This document shows positions 1 to 11,126 of a stretch of 64,000 nucleotides of DNA, one piece after another; position 1 is the stretch's first letter, and the number at the start of each line of letters is the position of its first letter. The stretch is from Liolophura sinensis (taxonomy: Eukaryota; Mollusca; Polyplacophora; Chitonida; Chitonidae). A program made the translations under genes and the position numbers. Under the pieces are notes generated by a model. It was not told the origin of the DNA and ran no database searches. It worked only from the letters and a program-made list of their open reading frames with translations. Location: positions 8,242,281 to 8,306,280 of the forward strand of contig NC_088301.1 in the NCBI RefSeq assembly GCF_032854445.1. Reading direction: 5' to 3'.

Positions 1-600
1 CGCTAAAGTGGAGTCCATATTAAACACTGGTGCCAGATTGAAAGACGGTCATTGCGCACGGAGGAGATCACCTCACCTTCATGTCGCACAGCCCGGTAAC
101 AGCTCGCTCGACTACTTCCCCAGCAATACCTTGACGCATTTCACCACCCTACTGTCACAGCCCATGCATTTGACTGGTGACTGGGAATGTTGGCTGGTAG
201 AATCTTTGCTGGAGAGATGAGGGAGGAGTTCACGCAGGTCAGCCCGACTCTTCAGGTGGTGCAGAGCGTCGAGTACCCGGGAATTATTGGTGCTGGGGTA
301 AAAGTAACGCACATGTCCCGTCTCCTTGTGACGAAGGATATATTCAAAGCTCTAGTTGATGGAGAATGTGGTGGAGAGCATCTGGTCATCATAAATAACG
401 TTCAGATAGGCGGAGATGGCTCCGAGATCGCTGAGCCAGTAGTTGTAGAGGTCCTGCACCGGCTTGCCGCGATAGAAATGCTGGCGGATGGAACCCTAAT
501 GCTGCCGATACAGTTCCTGTATATCACTCTCATTGCTAAGCAGGAAATAGTCGAGGGGTTGGGTTGGGTCGGGTTGAAAGTGGCTCTCACTGGCACTGCT
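1..600 (-). pseudogene. Broken coding remnant, probably part of a virus-like/Polinton-like DNA-polymerase gene family
   Basis: On the minus strand a coding-like frame runs from about 540 down to 110. It is broken by in-frame stops, one near 386 just after a segment reading STTFSIN. Readable pieces are FYRGKPVQDLYNYWL, AISAYLNVIYDDQ, and after the stop GHVRYFYPSTNNSRVLDAL. The composition is that of a real globular protein rather than chance, but I see no catalytic motif. The zinc-finger array at 1734-2188 lies upstream on the same strand, and a better recognisable relative occurs at 26770-28170, so I infer that this is the N-terminal half of a second decayed copy of the same family. It could instead belong to another mobile-element protein. 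No intact start or end was found. Confidence 0.4.
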
Positions 601-723
601 TGGCAGGAGATAGTCCAAGGGTTGGGTTGGGTTGGGTCAGGTTGGAAGTGGCTCGCTGGGGATGTTCCACTTTTTTCTTGTTCGACTAATCCGTGTATAA
701 AAATAATACAGTATAGGATAGAA

Positions 724-905
724 TAGTACCGTATAGTATAGTAGAGTATAACTATAGTAGAGTGTAGCTATAGTACAGTAGAGTATAACTATAGTAGAGT
801 GTAACTATAGTAGAGTATAGTATAACTAGAGCAGAGCAGAACAGAACAGAGCAGAGCATAACATAGCATAGCATAGCATAGCATAGCATAGCATAGCTAT
901 AGTAG
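724..905. repeat. Short tandem repeat, left arm of an inverted pair
   Basis: Irregular repeats of gagtataactatagta are followed by a five-base microsatellite (catag/atagc, about 861-897). The reverse complement of the first part recurs at 1675-1762, so the two tracts can pair as arms of a foldback about 1 kb across. Confidence 0.75.
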
Positions 906-1674
906 AGGATAACTATATCAGATGATAATGCGATTACCTAGAGAGCATTATGGCATCGAGAAGCGACGAACCGGATTGCCAAACTGTAGGCCTGATAAGC
1001 TCGCGAGAATGTCCCAGAGTTCGGCGAAAACACGAGAGCTATCGTCTCCCACACTGTAAGTAAAATGAACAAAACAGAACAAGTTCAACACAGCCTATAA
1101 AATGTACAAACCCATTTTTCGCGATTTCGGACATTAAAAGTTTTGCAATACGAGTCGACCACATTCCGTTTAAACATGTAGGCTTAGTTTAGCCACACAG
1201 CGCCATCTGTAATGTTCAATAATTATTATTTTATTCCATTTTACATAAAAAGGCAACATATAAATAAAAAATAAGCTTATAACTTGGAAGCATACGGTTA
1301 TGTAATGCTCGCTGTGCCACTTCGAAAGCAGTTCACCAATGAATCTCAAGTATCGAAAATTGAACCATTCATAGTACGAAATACGGCATGTGTTTGAACT
1401 GCATCGTTTGATAAATATGTCAGTTTTAGTCGACGGCCTTCAGGTCTAGGAAAGAACGTAAAATAACACGATTGTTTAACGCTATGTGTGGCTAATACAA
1501 AGCGCTGCGGTGTCTGACCCAGTGCTGAAACCATTTGGCTTTTACCACGGTGTGTTACTTATCCTGCCTGGTTGACCATGCTGGCTTACACTGTACGCGG
1601 AGTGTCGCGTCATCAAACGCCTCAGACACCCTCACCGTGTCACCGTGCTGTGCGACCGTACTATTAACTACTAT
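906..1674. other. Spacer between inverted repeat arms; no gene seen
   Basis: AT-rich sequence of about 770 bases with only short open frames and no splice-flanked coding segment. It is bounded by the complementary repeat arms at 724-905 and 1675-1762. Confidence 0.5.
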
Positions 1675-1762
1675 TTTATAGCTATACAATATTATAGTTA
1701 TACTCTACTATAGTTATACGATATTATACTATACTATACGATGCTATAGCTATACGATACTA
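1675..1762. repeat. Short tandem repeat, right arm of the inverted pair
   Basis: The sequence tatactctactatagtta and related pieces are the reverse complement of the repeats at 724-830. It abuts the last zinc-finger exon on the minus strand. Confidence 0.7.
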
Positions 1763-2188
1763 GTGGGTGTGTAAGTGTGTGACTCACCCTTTTGTGTTCA
1801 GCACTTTGATGCCCTCGCCAATTCCACAACCGGTAAAACGTCTTGTTACACCATTCGCATGGGTACGTCTTTTCCTTTTCCCATGCACCTGCAGGTGCTG
1901 GACCAAATGTGTCTGTCGGGGAAACGTCCGGGAGCATATCGGGCACGTGAACCTCGCTCCTCCCGCCTCCGCGTGGTACGTCCGTTCATGCCGCAGCCAG
2001 TTGTCCTGCCTAGAAAAGTGCCTGGCACTCGTGCTGCAAGTAGGCCTCTCCCCCTTGGGGTGCTGTGTTTGCTCATGCCGCACCCATGCGTCCCGCCTTG
2101 AAAAGCGCCTGGTGCACGTGCTGCAAGTAAACTCCCCCTTTGCCGAAGCCTCTCCTCCTCCTCCTCCTCCTACTCCTCCGTAAACCAT
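1734..2188 (-). pseudogene. C2H2 zinc-finger coding segment with a frame break
   Basis: A true ATG at 2188 opens a frame with a glycine-rich start followed by fingers. Finger 1 is canonical (CSTCTRRFSRRDAW, then H-x5-H). Finger 2 has lost its second cysteine (CSTS). Finger 3 is canonical (CPICSRTF). A fourth good finger (YPCEWCNKTFYRLWNW, then GHQSAEH) is in a different frame, with the switch in an A-rich linker near 1865-1885. A strong splice donor (agg|gtgagt) follows finger 4 near 1789. These fingers would bind nucleic acid. The frame switch and the lost cysteine suggest a decayed gene, although a one-base assembly error would explain the switch alone. The nearest context is the virus-like remnant at 1-600, of which this may be the N-terminal exon. 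Confidence 0.6.
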
Positions 2189-2282
2189 GATGGCAGGGTA
2201 GCGCCTCTCTGAGTGAGCGTGGTCTGCTGTTGTCTAGGCAGGTAGGATAGCCGGAGTAGCTTCACTCTCTTCACACAACTTT

Positions 2283-2640
2283 TTATCCCGTCAACGCTGA
2301 CGTCAACAAAATTCATGCGCCAAAACCAAGCGGTCACCCACTGGTCAGTTTTGGCGCAAATGGAGTTCACCCATGGGTCAGTTTTGGCGCGAAATGGAGC
2401 TGAAGGTGCTACTCTCGCACGTGACGTCAAACTGCGCTCATTGATCCGTTGGCGCGCCTCGCCCCTTCTATCTTATCCCGTCAACGCGGACGTCAACGAA
2501 ATTCAGGCGCCAAAACCTTGCCGTCACCCATTAGTCAGTTTTAGTGCGAATGGAGCTCACCCATTGGTCGCTTTTGGCGCAAAAAGGAGCTGAAGGACTG
2601 CTCTCGCGCGTGACGTCACGCGTAACGTAATGGGAGCACG
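2283..2640 (-). promoter_or_regulatory. Tandemly duplicated module with E2F-like, CRE and CCAAT sites
   Basis: Two copies of a unit of about 190 bp start at 2283 and 2473 (both ttatcccgtcaacg). They contain E2F-like TTTTGGCGC at 2349-2357, 2382-2390 and 2572-2580, and inverted copies GCGCCAAAA at 2317-2325 and 2507-2515. CRE palindromes TGACGTCA are at 2298-2305, 2422-2429 and 2611-2618, and a CCAAT box in reverse (attgg) at about 2563. The module lies about 100 bp upstream of the ATG at 2188, so I infer a promoter for the minus-strand zinc-finger gene. Activity is not shown by sequence. Confidence 0.55.
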
Positions 2641-3082
2641 GACTGAACGACACACCCCAAATCCCCTTAACTCCAAGTCCAGAATCGAAAATCAACTGCC
2701 CCTTTTATACTACTCATCTCTTTTTGTTTATATGTGTGAAGTACGTTTTGTGACGGCTGTGTTTCAAGCGATTATTTCAGAAAGAATTTTGTAAAAGTTA
2801 CTCTCTCTCTAAGGCCTTTGTCCTCTGATTCTTGTAATTTAGCTAATTGTGTACCAGTTTTATGCTGTACCAGTGGATAGAGTTGAATTTAGGGCATATT
2901 TAAACATCTCTAGTTGCAAAATAATTCTATAAAAGCTATAATCATTATATTTTACATGAATGTAGATAGCAACAGTTTAAAAATATATTGTAGAATACAG
3001 CAACACCCTGTCAAATTTTCAATAAGGATATTATTTTCAATAATGTATCAGCAAAAGAAGTATTCCAACTGCAATATCTGTG
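2641..3082. other. Intergenic, nothing recognised
   Basis: AT-rich sequence with no supported gene. It ends at the 5' copy of the target-site duplication of the SINE at 3096-3367. Confidence 0.5.
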
Positions 3083-3095
3083 CAATTAAGTTTGA

Positions 3096-3367
3096 TTTTT
3101 TTTTTTTTTTTTTTTTGATTGGTGTTTTACGCCGTACTCAAGAATATTTCACTTATACGACGGCGGCCAGCATTATGGTGGGTGGAAACCGGGCAGAGCC
3201 CGGAGGAAACCCACGACCATCCGCAGGTTGCTGACAGACCTTCTCACGTACGGCCGGAGAGGAAGCCAGCATGAGCTGGACTTGAACTCACAGCGACCGC
3301 ATTGGTGAGAGACTCCTGGGTCATTACGCTGCGCTAGCGCTTTAACCGACTGAGCCACGGAGGCCCC
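3096..3367 (-). mobile_element. Full-length tRNA-derived SINE (family 1) with target-site duplication
   Basis: On the minus strand the element starts with a tRNA-like head (ggggcctccgtggctcag, A-box-like; gtgagttcaagtcc, B-box-like). It continues through a conserved body (ataatgctggccgccgtc) and ends in a tail (tacggcgtaaaacaccaatc) plus a long A run. The 13-base sequence caattaagtttga is duplicated exactly at 3083-3095 and 3368-3380. This is the best reference copy of the family in the window and the perfect duplication suggests a fairly recent insertion. Confidence 0.92.
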
Positions 3368-3380
3368 CAATTAAGTTTGA

Positions 3381-5232
3381 ATGTCCAACATATCAGTGTG
3401 TAGAACTTGTTACATGAATGTGTCACTTACAACAGAAACGGAAGAGGACGTCAGAATTTGGGGATTAAAGATCAAAATATCTCTTTCACTACGACAGAGG
3501 GACCTATGATGTTGAAGCGTCGCAGCACGAAGTAGAGCTGTTCGTTATTTTTACCAAACATTCCATTACGAGGTCGTCCCAAGCCAGTCTGTACCGATAG
3601 TTGGCGCAGGTTAATTATAAAGTCACACATGGCCGAAAAAAGCTACAAATTAAAATATGGACCAGATTTTTTCAAAAGCACATTTCAGGTCTTTTCATCA
3701 CCAGTGGAAATGGTTGACTACTTCTCTTTGCATGAATTCGTCTGTGTGTTTATCATACTTTCTTAGTCCTTTGGTCATTTGTGTTGATTCGGCGTATAAA
3801 TATAGTAAAGTGGCATGGCGTTACGTTGCTCACGCCGTCGACTATACCTGGAGAGGCAGGCAGTAGCCCAGTGTGAGTATGTCCGATACGGCCAAACTAC
3901 TGATGAGAACAGACGTGGAATTCTGTGCTCTGGTTTTCACAAAAACGCAGATCAGGGTCAAGATATTACCTAAAAGTAAAAAAAAAACGGAGAACATCGC
4001 CTTTAACAGTTTGCATCATCAGACCTACATGCATCATATAAACATGTATAAATATGATTTTAGTATGCCCTTTATACATTTCATAGGGTCTCCGGTTGAA
4101 ATAGATAGGACCTCAGCTCTCTAGGTAAGCTTAGCGTGCAAGGCGGCTAACCTGCAACTCTCCATGTCGGCCCGGTGAGCGGAATAGGCCATAACCAATC
4201 CTTGATGAGCGCGGTATGTCCACCAGAGAGCACATGTGACAGCTGACTTGAAATCGTTCCTGGCGATGTTGTAGTTAATTATTTGAAAGATACTTTTAAC
4301 ATAAAAGGATATTGTATGCGGACCATATTTTAAGGAGATACAGAATCAACTCCGATTGGCTGACAGTGGACATAGGGTTTCCTGGATTAACTCATACAAC
4401 CTTCGTCACACTTGAATAAAACTTAGGCTAGGAATAGCCTGGACTTGGCTATCTCCCACTCCAGTTAACTAGAATCGATTCAGTGTTCCTTTAATGTGGA
4501 GTATTGTGCGATTAACGCCACCTAACGTCAGGGGAAGGGTACCAGCCTAGGTGAATACGGAAATTTGTGGAACACCACATATCCTTATGGCAAACCGTTC
4601 AACTCTCAAAATAATAACGCTCTTCAGACGTATAAGGCAGAACGTGGCCATCACACCGATCCACTTGTCCACATGTACCTGGCAACGCCTCACATTCACA
4701 CACACTGATATACAAACAAAAATGTGGGTCGTTCGAAATGTACCGAGGATGATGTGATACTTCTCAGTTTGTTTCCTTGATAATATATAATTTATATGTA
4801 TAATTTATTCAGATGGAAACAAAACTCTGGTTAGAATGAGGACATGTGTGTATAACCATTCAAGGAGGTGGTGCCATCATTTTTTTTTATATTTGGGTTT
4901 TTACTGTAATTTGATAAATGCAGCGATAATAAACTAACAATATAACAAAAAATCTTGTGTCATATAGAAGTGAAAATTTGGAGCTAAGGGCCGTGGAAAT
5001 TTATAAAAAGAAAAATCGCGTCCTGGGCGGTGCGATATGTAATATTGATGTATGCGTACGTCCATGCAGTACGGCTGGACGAAGATGAAACCAAATGGAC
5101 CCAAGAGGGAGTTTTTTCCCAAGTGACTCAACAGAGTAGGCCGATAGATTTTAGGCATTTGTAATTTATATGTAAACTTTGTATACCGTATGTGTTAGTC
5201 TCACAATCCAGAAAGATACACTCAAAAATAAA
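3381..5232. other. Intergenic, no gene supported
   Basis: Only short open frames occur on both strands and none has matching splice signals or recognisable domains. No repeat with clear ends was found. Confidence 0.5.
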
Positions 5233-5456
5233 CTGTTAATTTAAACAGAGTCTGTTGTCTGAGTGATACTGGAATGTATTCTGTTATTATAACACAATAG
5301 TATGTCATATTCAACATAATATCTCATTTAAATACAGTCCTTACGTTGAATGAATAGAATAGTTTAGCTAAATACTGACAGAACAATCTGTTGCAATCTG
5401 TAGCAGAATACATTGTAAAATCACCCAGATAGCAGACTTTCTGTTAAATTTAACAA
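5233..5456. mobile_element. Palindromic MITE-like element, copy 1
   Basis: The left end (5235-5283, including gtctgagtgatactgg and gaatgtattctg) is repeated in reverse complement at the right end (5404-5454, including cagaatacattg and tctgttaaatttaac). This gives terminal inverted repeats of about 50 bases around a short AT-rich core. A second copy is at 18321-18560. No coding sequence is present, as expected for a non-autonomous DNA transposon. Confidence 0.65.
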
Positions 5457-7771
5457 ATTATTTCTGAGAGTATGGAAAAGCAGCGGCCAATTTCCTATTT
5501 TCCTATTTTTCCTAACAGACTAAACTGAAGATGTTTCAGTAACCCATAACGTTTTGTACATATATCATGTGTTCATCTTATAATTTTAAAGAATCATCTG
5601 ACATCAATACAAATAAAATATCAACAATACATCCCAAACAGATAATTAGGTGGCCCAGCACCTTGTGTCGAAATCGTTCGGATTTTAATGACTTTACTTC
5701 CGTTTCTCGAAAGCTTTTTGAGAGCTTTAAAGGCTGTAAAAGCAAAAGTTTTAGTTGGATGGTGTTGAAATTTCGTGATTTTAAGAACAAGGTTACGAGG
5801 TAAATTTTGGGTCTTTTTGGTTAATTTTGGTCACGTAATTTGGTCTCTGATTTTGGTCAAAACCTTTAAATATCTTCTTCTCCAGAACCAAGGGACGGAT
5901 TCTTTTGAAATTTGATATACTTGTAGAATGATTCCAGTTGGAACAAGTTTGAAAAAATCTTGGTTGAACTTCTGGCGTCATGAAAAGTGCCTAAGTTTGA
6001 TAATGATTTCATGTTTTCTGGTGTATTTGGCAACGCTGATTCCGAATCTGCTTTCGGATTTTCCTCATCTTAATAGCTTTTTCTGATATGGTCAAAAAAC
6101 TTTTTCCAATTCCGTAATTCCAATGGCCTGCAATTCGAGAACTACGAAAGCTACAAATGTGACTTGCACCAAATTGTAGCCCAAGATCTGTAGATTCTAA
6201 TAGATGCTAACGGATTTAAGCTACGATCTACAGTTTTGTCGCTAGAAATGTTTAAATGACATCACCATACTTCAGAAATAGAAATTTAACTGCGGGTAAC
6301 TTGCCACATAGGTCGGTCGCCTGTCAGTCAAATCGAGAAATGAACGACTCTCCTTCCTCTCCAATGCTATGAACCGACAATTTTGAATGTTTGCAAGTAC
6401 GTCAGAATATTTCGCAATGCATCATGGGTAATTCGCAACAATCCCAACGGCATTACTCCATACCTCCGTGCTATCACCAATATAAGTACAAAGCCACGGT
6501 GAAATATACTAACAATTTCTATCCACACATGCACCTTGAGTTATGACGAGCCCTAAAAATGTAACTCTTATTAGGTCAAATTTCAACCATTAAAGAAATA
6601 TCGCCCGTTACAGTTTCTTTTCAGGTCCAGACCGTACGTGCCCGTTAGAAAGAGACGTGCTTTAGGATGCTGCACAGAAAAGCAACTACGAAACCGAGTG
6701 CCATGGCTGTGGACTGGGGATCTTAAAGAAAACAACACACAACACCCCTTATTCCTTCTTACTATTTAGACCAAAATTTCATATCTTTACAGTCTCCTAA
6801 CATTTCCTGTCAGTTATAAGCACACTGTCCTCGCCCTCTCTCAAGACTGAACTGAGCCTAGGCAAACCAGATGGGACACTAAAGTGGGGTGATTGCACAC
6901 CATTATCGAGCAACCTGAAATGTACATACTCAACTCGGTGCGGTGATCGCCAAGGTCTAACAAGGGCAAGACGCTGTGCTAGTTGTCAGCACTAGACGCA
7001 TTGTATATGATATCTGGTAGCGTGGGGTTCAAACCCAATTGATTATTTTTCATTTTTGTCATGCTTTTTCCCATGTTGTCTGTTACTGTTACAATTTGTA
7101 CATGCAGGTTGAATGTATTGAATTTTCTATTGCCTATGTTCTTCGGCAGTTAAATCAAGCCATTCGTCGTTATGTGTGTTAGCATCTGTTCATAAACAGT
7201 TGTTTGTCAAAGCTTAATTTTTCAGATAGTGGCAAATTAGTTCAGTGCATAACTTTCATAGTGTGTTCTTATTTGACATTCAGTTGGGCCTTGATGCCTG
7301 GTCACCGGCATCGCTGTAACGAACGCAACAGCTTTATTTATCATCATTATTTGCAATAATGCAATCAGTTCGTCATCTCCATGCAACTGCAAAGGCTGAG
7401 ATAAACAGGAAATAAAAATCAACACCTTTTTTTAACAATTTCCATAAATTATTACGGTATGTCTATAATTATTAATGTGTTGATTCTTGAATACCGCGTA
7501 AAACATCAACCAAATAAATAAATTATTAAAAGCGTTACAAAAAAATGAAAAAGTGTAGCTAGGCAACGTTTATACATAATACAACTGTCCTTAACTGAAA
7601 AAGGGCTTTTCTTCACAAATGTTGTATGTCAAGTTAAAGCGTTCAAGTGCTATAAAAGCTTGTAAATGGACAGGTCTCTTCGATTAGTCTTCATTACATG
7701 TGTAAAACTGCATCCTGTGAAAGGTGGAACAGTTAGACCGTTGTGTCTGACTATACATGCTATATACTCAC
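5457..7771. other. Intergenic or downstream intron, no gene supported
   Basis: AT-rich DNA with short open frames only. A 3' exon of the gene at 7772-11126 may lie here if its splice donor at 7770-7771 is used, but I could not identify one. A tttatt (AATAAA in reverse) near 7331 is a possible polyadenylation signal. Confidence 0.4.
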
Positions 7772-10700
7772 CAGTAATCCCAAGGCCAATCATAACCGTG
7801 TAGATGACCATAGTGATGATGAATGCAGCAAGATCCTTGTTCAGCACCTCAAATCCTCCCGTCTTTTCAAAATAATCCCTGGACTCACCGGTACTTCTGA
7901 CACAGAAGCCGTTTAAACATATGCTAGTCTCGTTCGTTTCTTTACTGGATGATGCCAACTCTTTCTCCTTCAATATAGAAGCAAGAAGATCGAACGTTTG
8001 GAAGCCAAACACTGTTCCGTTACTCATAAAGTATAGCAAAAGGCCTGTTCTAGGGTCTCTCCCGCTGGCAAAAGCCGCCTTCCGTACTTTGGACAGCTCC
8101 TTCGAGCTGATCATTATCGGGTTTTTCCACGGAATGGGGTTGTTGTCATCTTGAGGATTGATTTTGGTTTTGCTAGTCGAGTCGGTTTCATCCATGAAGT
8201 CGGACCCTTCATCTGTTAGTGTGAAAGTTGCATTAGCAGAGTCTACGGTGAAACCGGAAGTAGCGTTGTTTGGCATAACGGTTGAACCGCAATCTAATAA
8301 AAAAAAAACAAAAAACAAAAAAAAAAGTACGATCACACGAGCATTTGCGATGCATATGATGGTTCTGAGTTCTGTACTATTCAAGAACTTTGTTATACAG
8401 AAGATGGATCGTAAATTTTCGGTTTAAGCCATTCAAACTGAATTTACCATATAAATGCCAAATTATGAACTTTCACAAAATGCCAGCCTCAACATCATTC
8501 GATACGAGAGTTAACGTATGCACGAAAACCATTATGACATTATGACGTCACAGAAAGATTGAACACATCTAACCAAAGTTCGGGGCAACTGGATGACAGA
8601 TTTGTGACTTTTTTAGTGAGAATGACCAGTATACTTTCCCATCTGACCTTAGTATTGTTCCCTGACGTATTTCTGCGTACCTTGAGCCAGGCGGTGGCAA
8701 CCATGCAGCCACACCTGACATATGCTCTCGCGCAGAAAGCCGGCAGAGTAAATTGTAATTCTAAGGAATTTAGGTTATGAATTTAGGAAAGTTATGATTT
8801 CATTGACAGAAGCGCTCAAACAGAGTCGTTTTCTTCTCCCAATACATGTTGTTTAAGTGAATTATGTACGTAAATAAAACCCGTCGATTATTTATTATAT
8901 CTAGGATAACATAGAAAAGTTATTGAGTATAATATTAAGGTATTTCTTATAGAAAATTTCCTTCCAATCGTCTTGGCATGCGAGGTGCGGCGTTCAGTTC
9001 CAAGTATGGACAGGGAATTTGTGGATTGCCAGGCTCTCACTGTTAAGTGGTCGACATCCACCGTTAATGCAGTCTAAAGTTCGTTAAAAACGATTTTTCT
9101 TCCACCAGCAGGGAGTGAATATCTGTATGCCATCAGTGGAAAGGTTCATCTGTAACTTGTCATAGGTCAGTAGTTTTCTTATGGCGCTTTGCTTCACTCC
9201 ACCAATAAAGCTGGCAGCCATTCTATAAACATGCATGATAGGTCAAAAAGTCTCGAAAATGGCGTTTAACAACAATCGATATATCAGTTAATCTATCAGA
9301 TAATCTACACCATTTCTTTTAAGGTCAGAAAATCTTCTTTGTGCATCTATATTCTATTGATCTTTCATCTGTACTTGACATTTATTCAAATCACATTGTT
9401 AAGCACATAACAATCCATTAAAAATTCACAAAGCGATGATACAAAATCATGTCAATAATGCATATGCCCTCTGTACAGCTAATTACCAACCTTGTTTCCG
9501 GGGCATTTCATAAACTCTGTAGATCTTGGAGAGATTTAGCTTGGAAAATGATTATTTTATTAGTCACTTTTTATGTTTTAATCAACACTGCAATGACAAT
9601 TCTTTTGCATCAAACAGGTAACGATAGGACGACATTAAAATATATGTGCATACAATATGTGCATACGATATGTGCATATGTAGTGGAGATAACACTCACA
9701 AAACGCCGAGCTCATTTTGTTCAGGATTTCACCGCTATTAGTGTTTTTCTCCTAATTAAGCGAATGCTGACATTGTGTTCGTATCTGCGAATTAATGGTC
9801 ATGAATCAGCAAGTTGTGTCCGATGTACATTTGATAATAGTTCTACCTTTCAGTAGCTTTAATAAGGGTACAGCCCATAAAGGGTACATGTACAAATTAC
9901 TGCCAATTATATTCACCTGCATGAGAACGGCTTGCTTTTCAAATATTGTTGAAATGGCATATTATCTCCGCACTTTAGCTAAATTCTCTCGCTCTAATCA
10001 TTTCAACGAATGGATGCTTGGAGTTTAACTTAACAATTTTCCAGTCATATGAAGACGAGGAGTCATTAGGTATGTGTACATATACTCTATCTTCTTGTGG
10101 CATGGCGAGCCCATGCCGCCAAAGTGCTGCATGAGATCGTGTGATCACTGAAGTATCATGCCGACACACCACCCAGTCCTATTTCCTTGTTCTAACCTGT
10201 CCGTGTTGAGCGTCAATCCAGACAACATCAAGTACCAGTTTTATTGCCTTTGGTATGGCCAGATCAGGGTTTGATCCCGGGTCTTCCGAATGCCAGACTT
10301 ACGCTCTAACCATTAGGCCATCGAAGCGATCAGTACAATTATCATGACAAACATGATAAACAAATCATGATAAACATGACAGCTCGTGTTCCGTACTTAT
10401 AGCTGGCATTTGTCGTGATATATGACCCCACCTTAGTAATAACCTATGTACTGAAGGCGGTCAGCGTCAAGCCAGCTTTCTATAATGATTCTCAGACTTC
10501 AATTGTTGGCTTATTTGCGGCTGCGCTCACGCTGCCGCATATCTTGGTATAGCGTTTCCATGTGGCTACCATGGTTTGTGGAAGAGGATATATAAAGACA
10601 TCGGATGAAAGACAAAGCAAGATTTGAACCTGTAAAAAGTCTGAGAAACGGGGAAAGGTGAATTTTCTGACGTTCTTTTTTTTTTTGCAAAAGTAAATTC

Positions 10701-11126
10701 AGGCAACGCAGTCAATGCGAGCGGTCTTTCTGTCGTTTCCTGAAGTCTTCGTTGTTTGAACCGATTATTTACAGAGAGTAAGTATGAATGTTGGAAATAT
10801 TCATGTTCTAGATGTTCATTAAAATATAAACTGATTTTGTATAATTTGCTATGTACGAAGTGAAGTTGAAGTAGTTCGGGGTATGACAAATAAGTGACCA
10901 TAGCAAGGACACTTTTAAGAGTTCAAAACCCTACGTTGATTTGGAGGGTGCAAATAAGACTGTCTTTGGTCGGCGACCTGTAATCTTAAAACTGCTGCTA
11001 TCAAGTCTTCAAAAATAACCCATCACTCAGGAAAATATATGACGCCATAGCTATTGTGTAAAGGTACTTACCTAAGAGCAGGACGCAGAAAGAGATCAGT
11101 ACGGCAAATATAGCATGACAGGCCAT
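7772..11126 (-). CDS. Spliced gene for a signal-peptide, glycosylated ectodomain, single-TM protein; unknown family
   Basis: Two coding exons fit in phase. Exon A (11072-11126) starts at an ATG and encodes a classic signal peptide, MACHAIFAVLISFCVLLL, ending in donor g|gtaagt. Exon B (7772-8293) follows acceptor attag and encodes about 174 residues. These include several N-x-S/T sequons (NAT, NAT, NGT, NET), an acidic Ser/Thr-rich stretch, a pair CLNGFC, and a hydrophobic segment (LAAFIITMVIYTVMIGLGIT) that looks like a membrane span. Exon B ends at a good donor (ctg|gtgagt). If that donor is not used, the frame reads on for about 39 residues to a stop at 7650. A cag acceptor just before the ATG suggests a non-coding first exon, perhaps ending at the donor at 12812-12813. 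I do not recognise the family. A type I membrane protein is the natural reading. Confidence 0.6.
10024..10329 (-). mobile_element. tRNA-derived SINE, family 2
   Basis: On the minus strand it starts with tggcctaatggttagagc (A-box-like) and gggatcaaaccc (B-box-like), and ends with tcatatgactggaaaat and a short tail. Related copies are at 40255-40395, 45208-45526 and 60293-60525, so this is a dispersed family distinct from family 1. It lies in the intron of the membrane-protein gene. Confidence 0.7.

Noticed and set aside
551-640. Runs of gttgggttggg as possible telomeric repeats
   Set aside because: Only a few imperfect units at two spots, not TTAGGG, and inside a coding-like remnant.
3338-3367. 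tRNA gene-like sequence at SINE heads
   Set aside because: The A- and B-box-like sequences belong to dispersed SINE copies with A-rich tails and target duplications, and no cloverleaf with a sensible anticodon arm was found.
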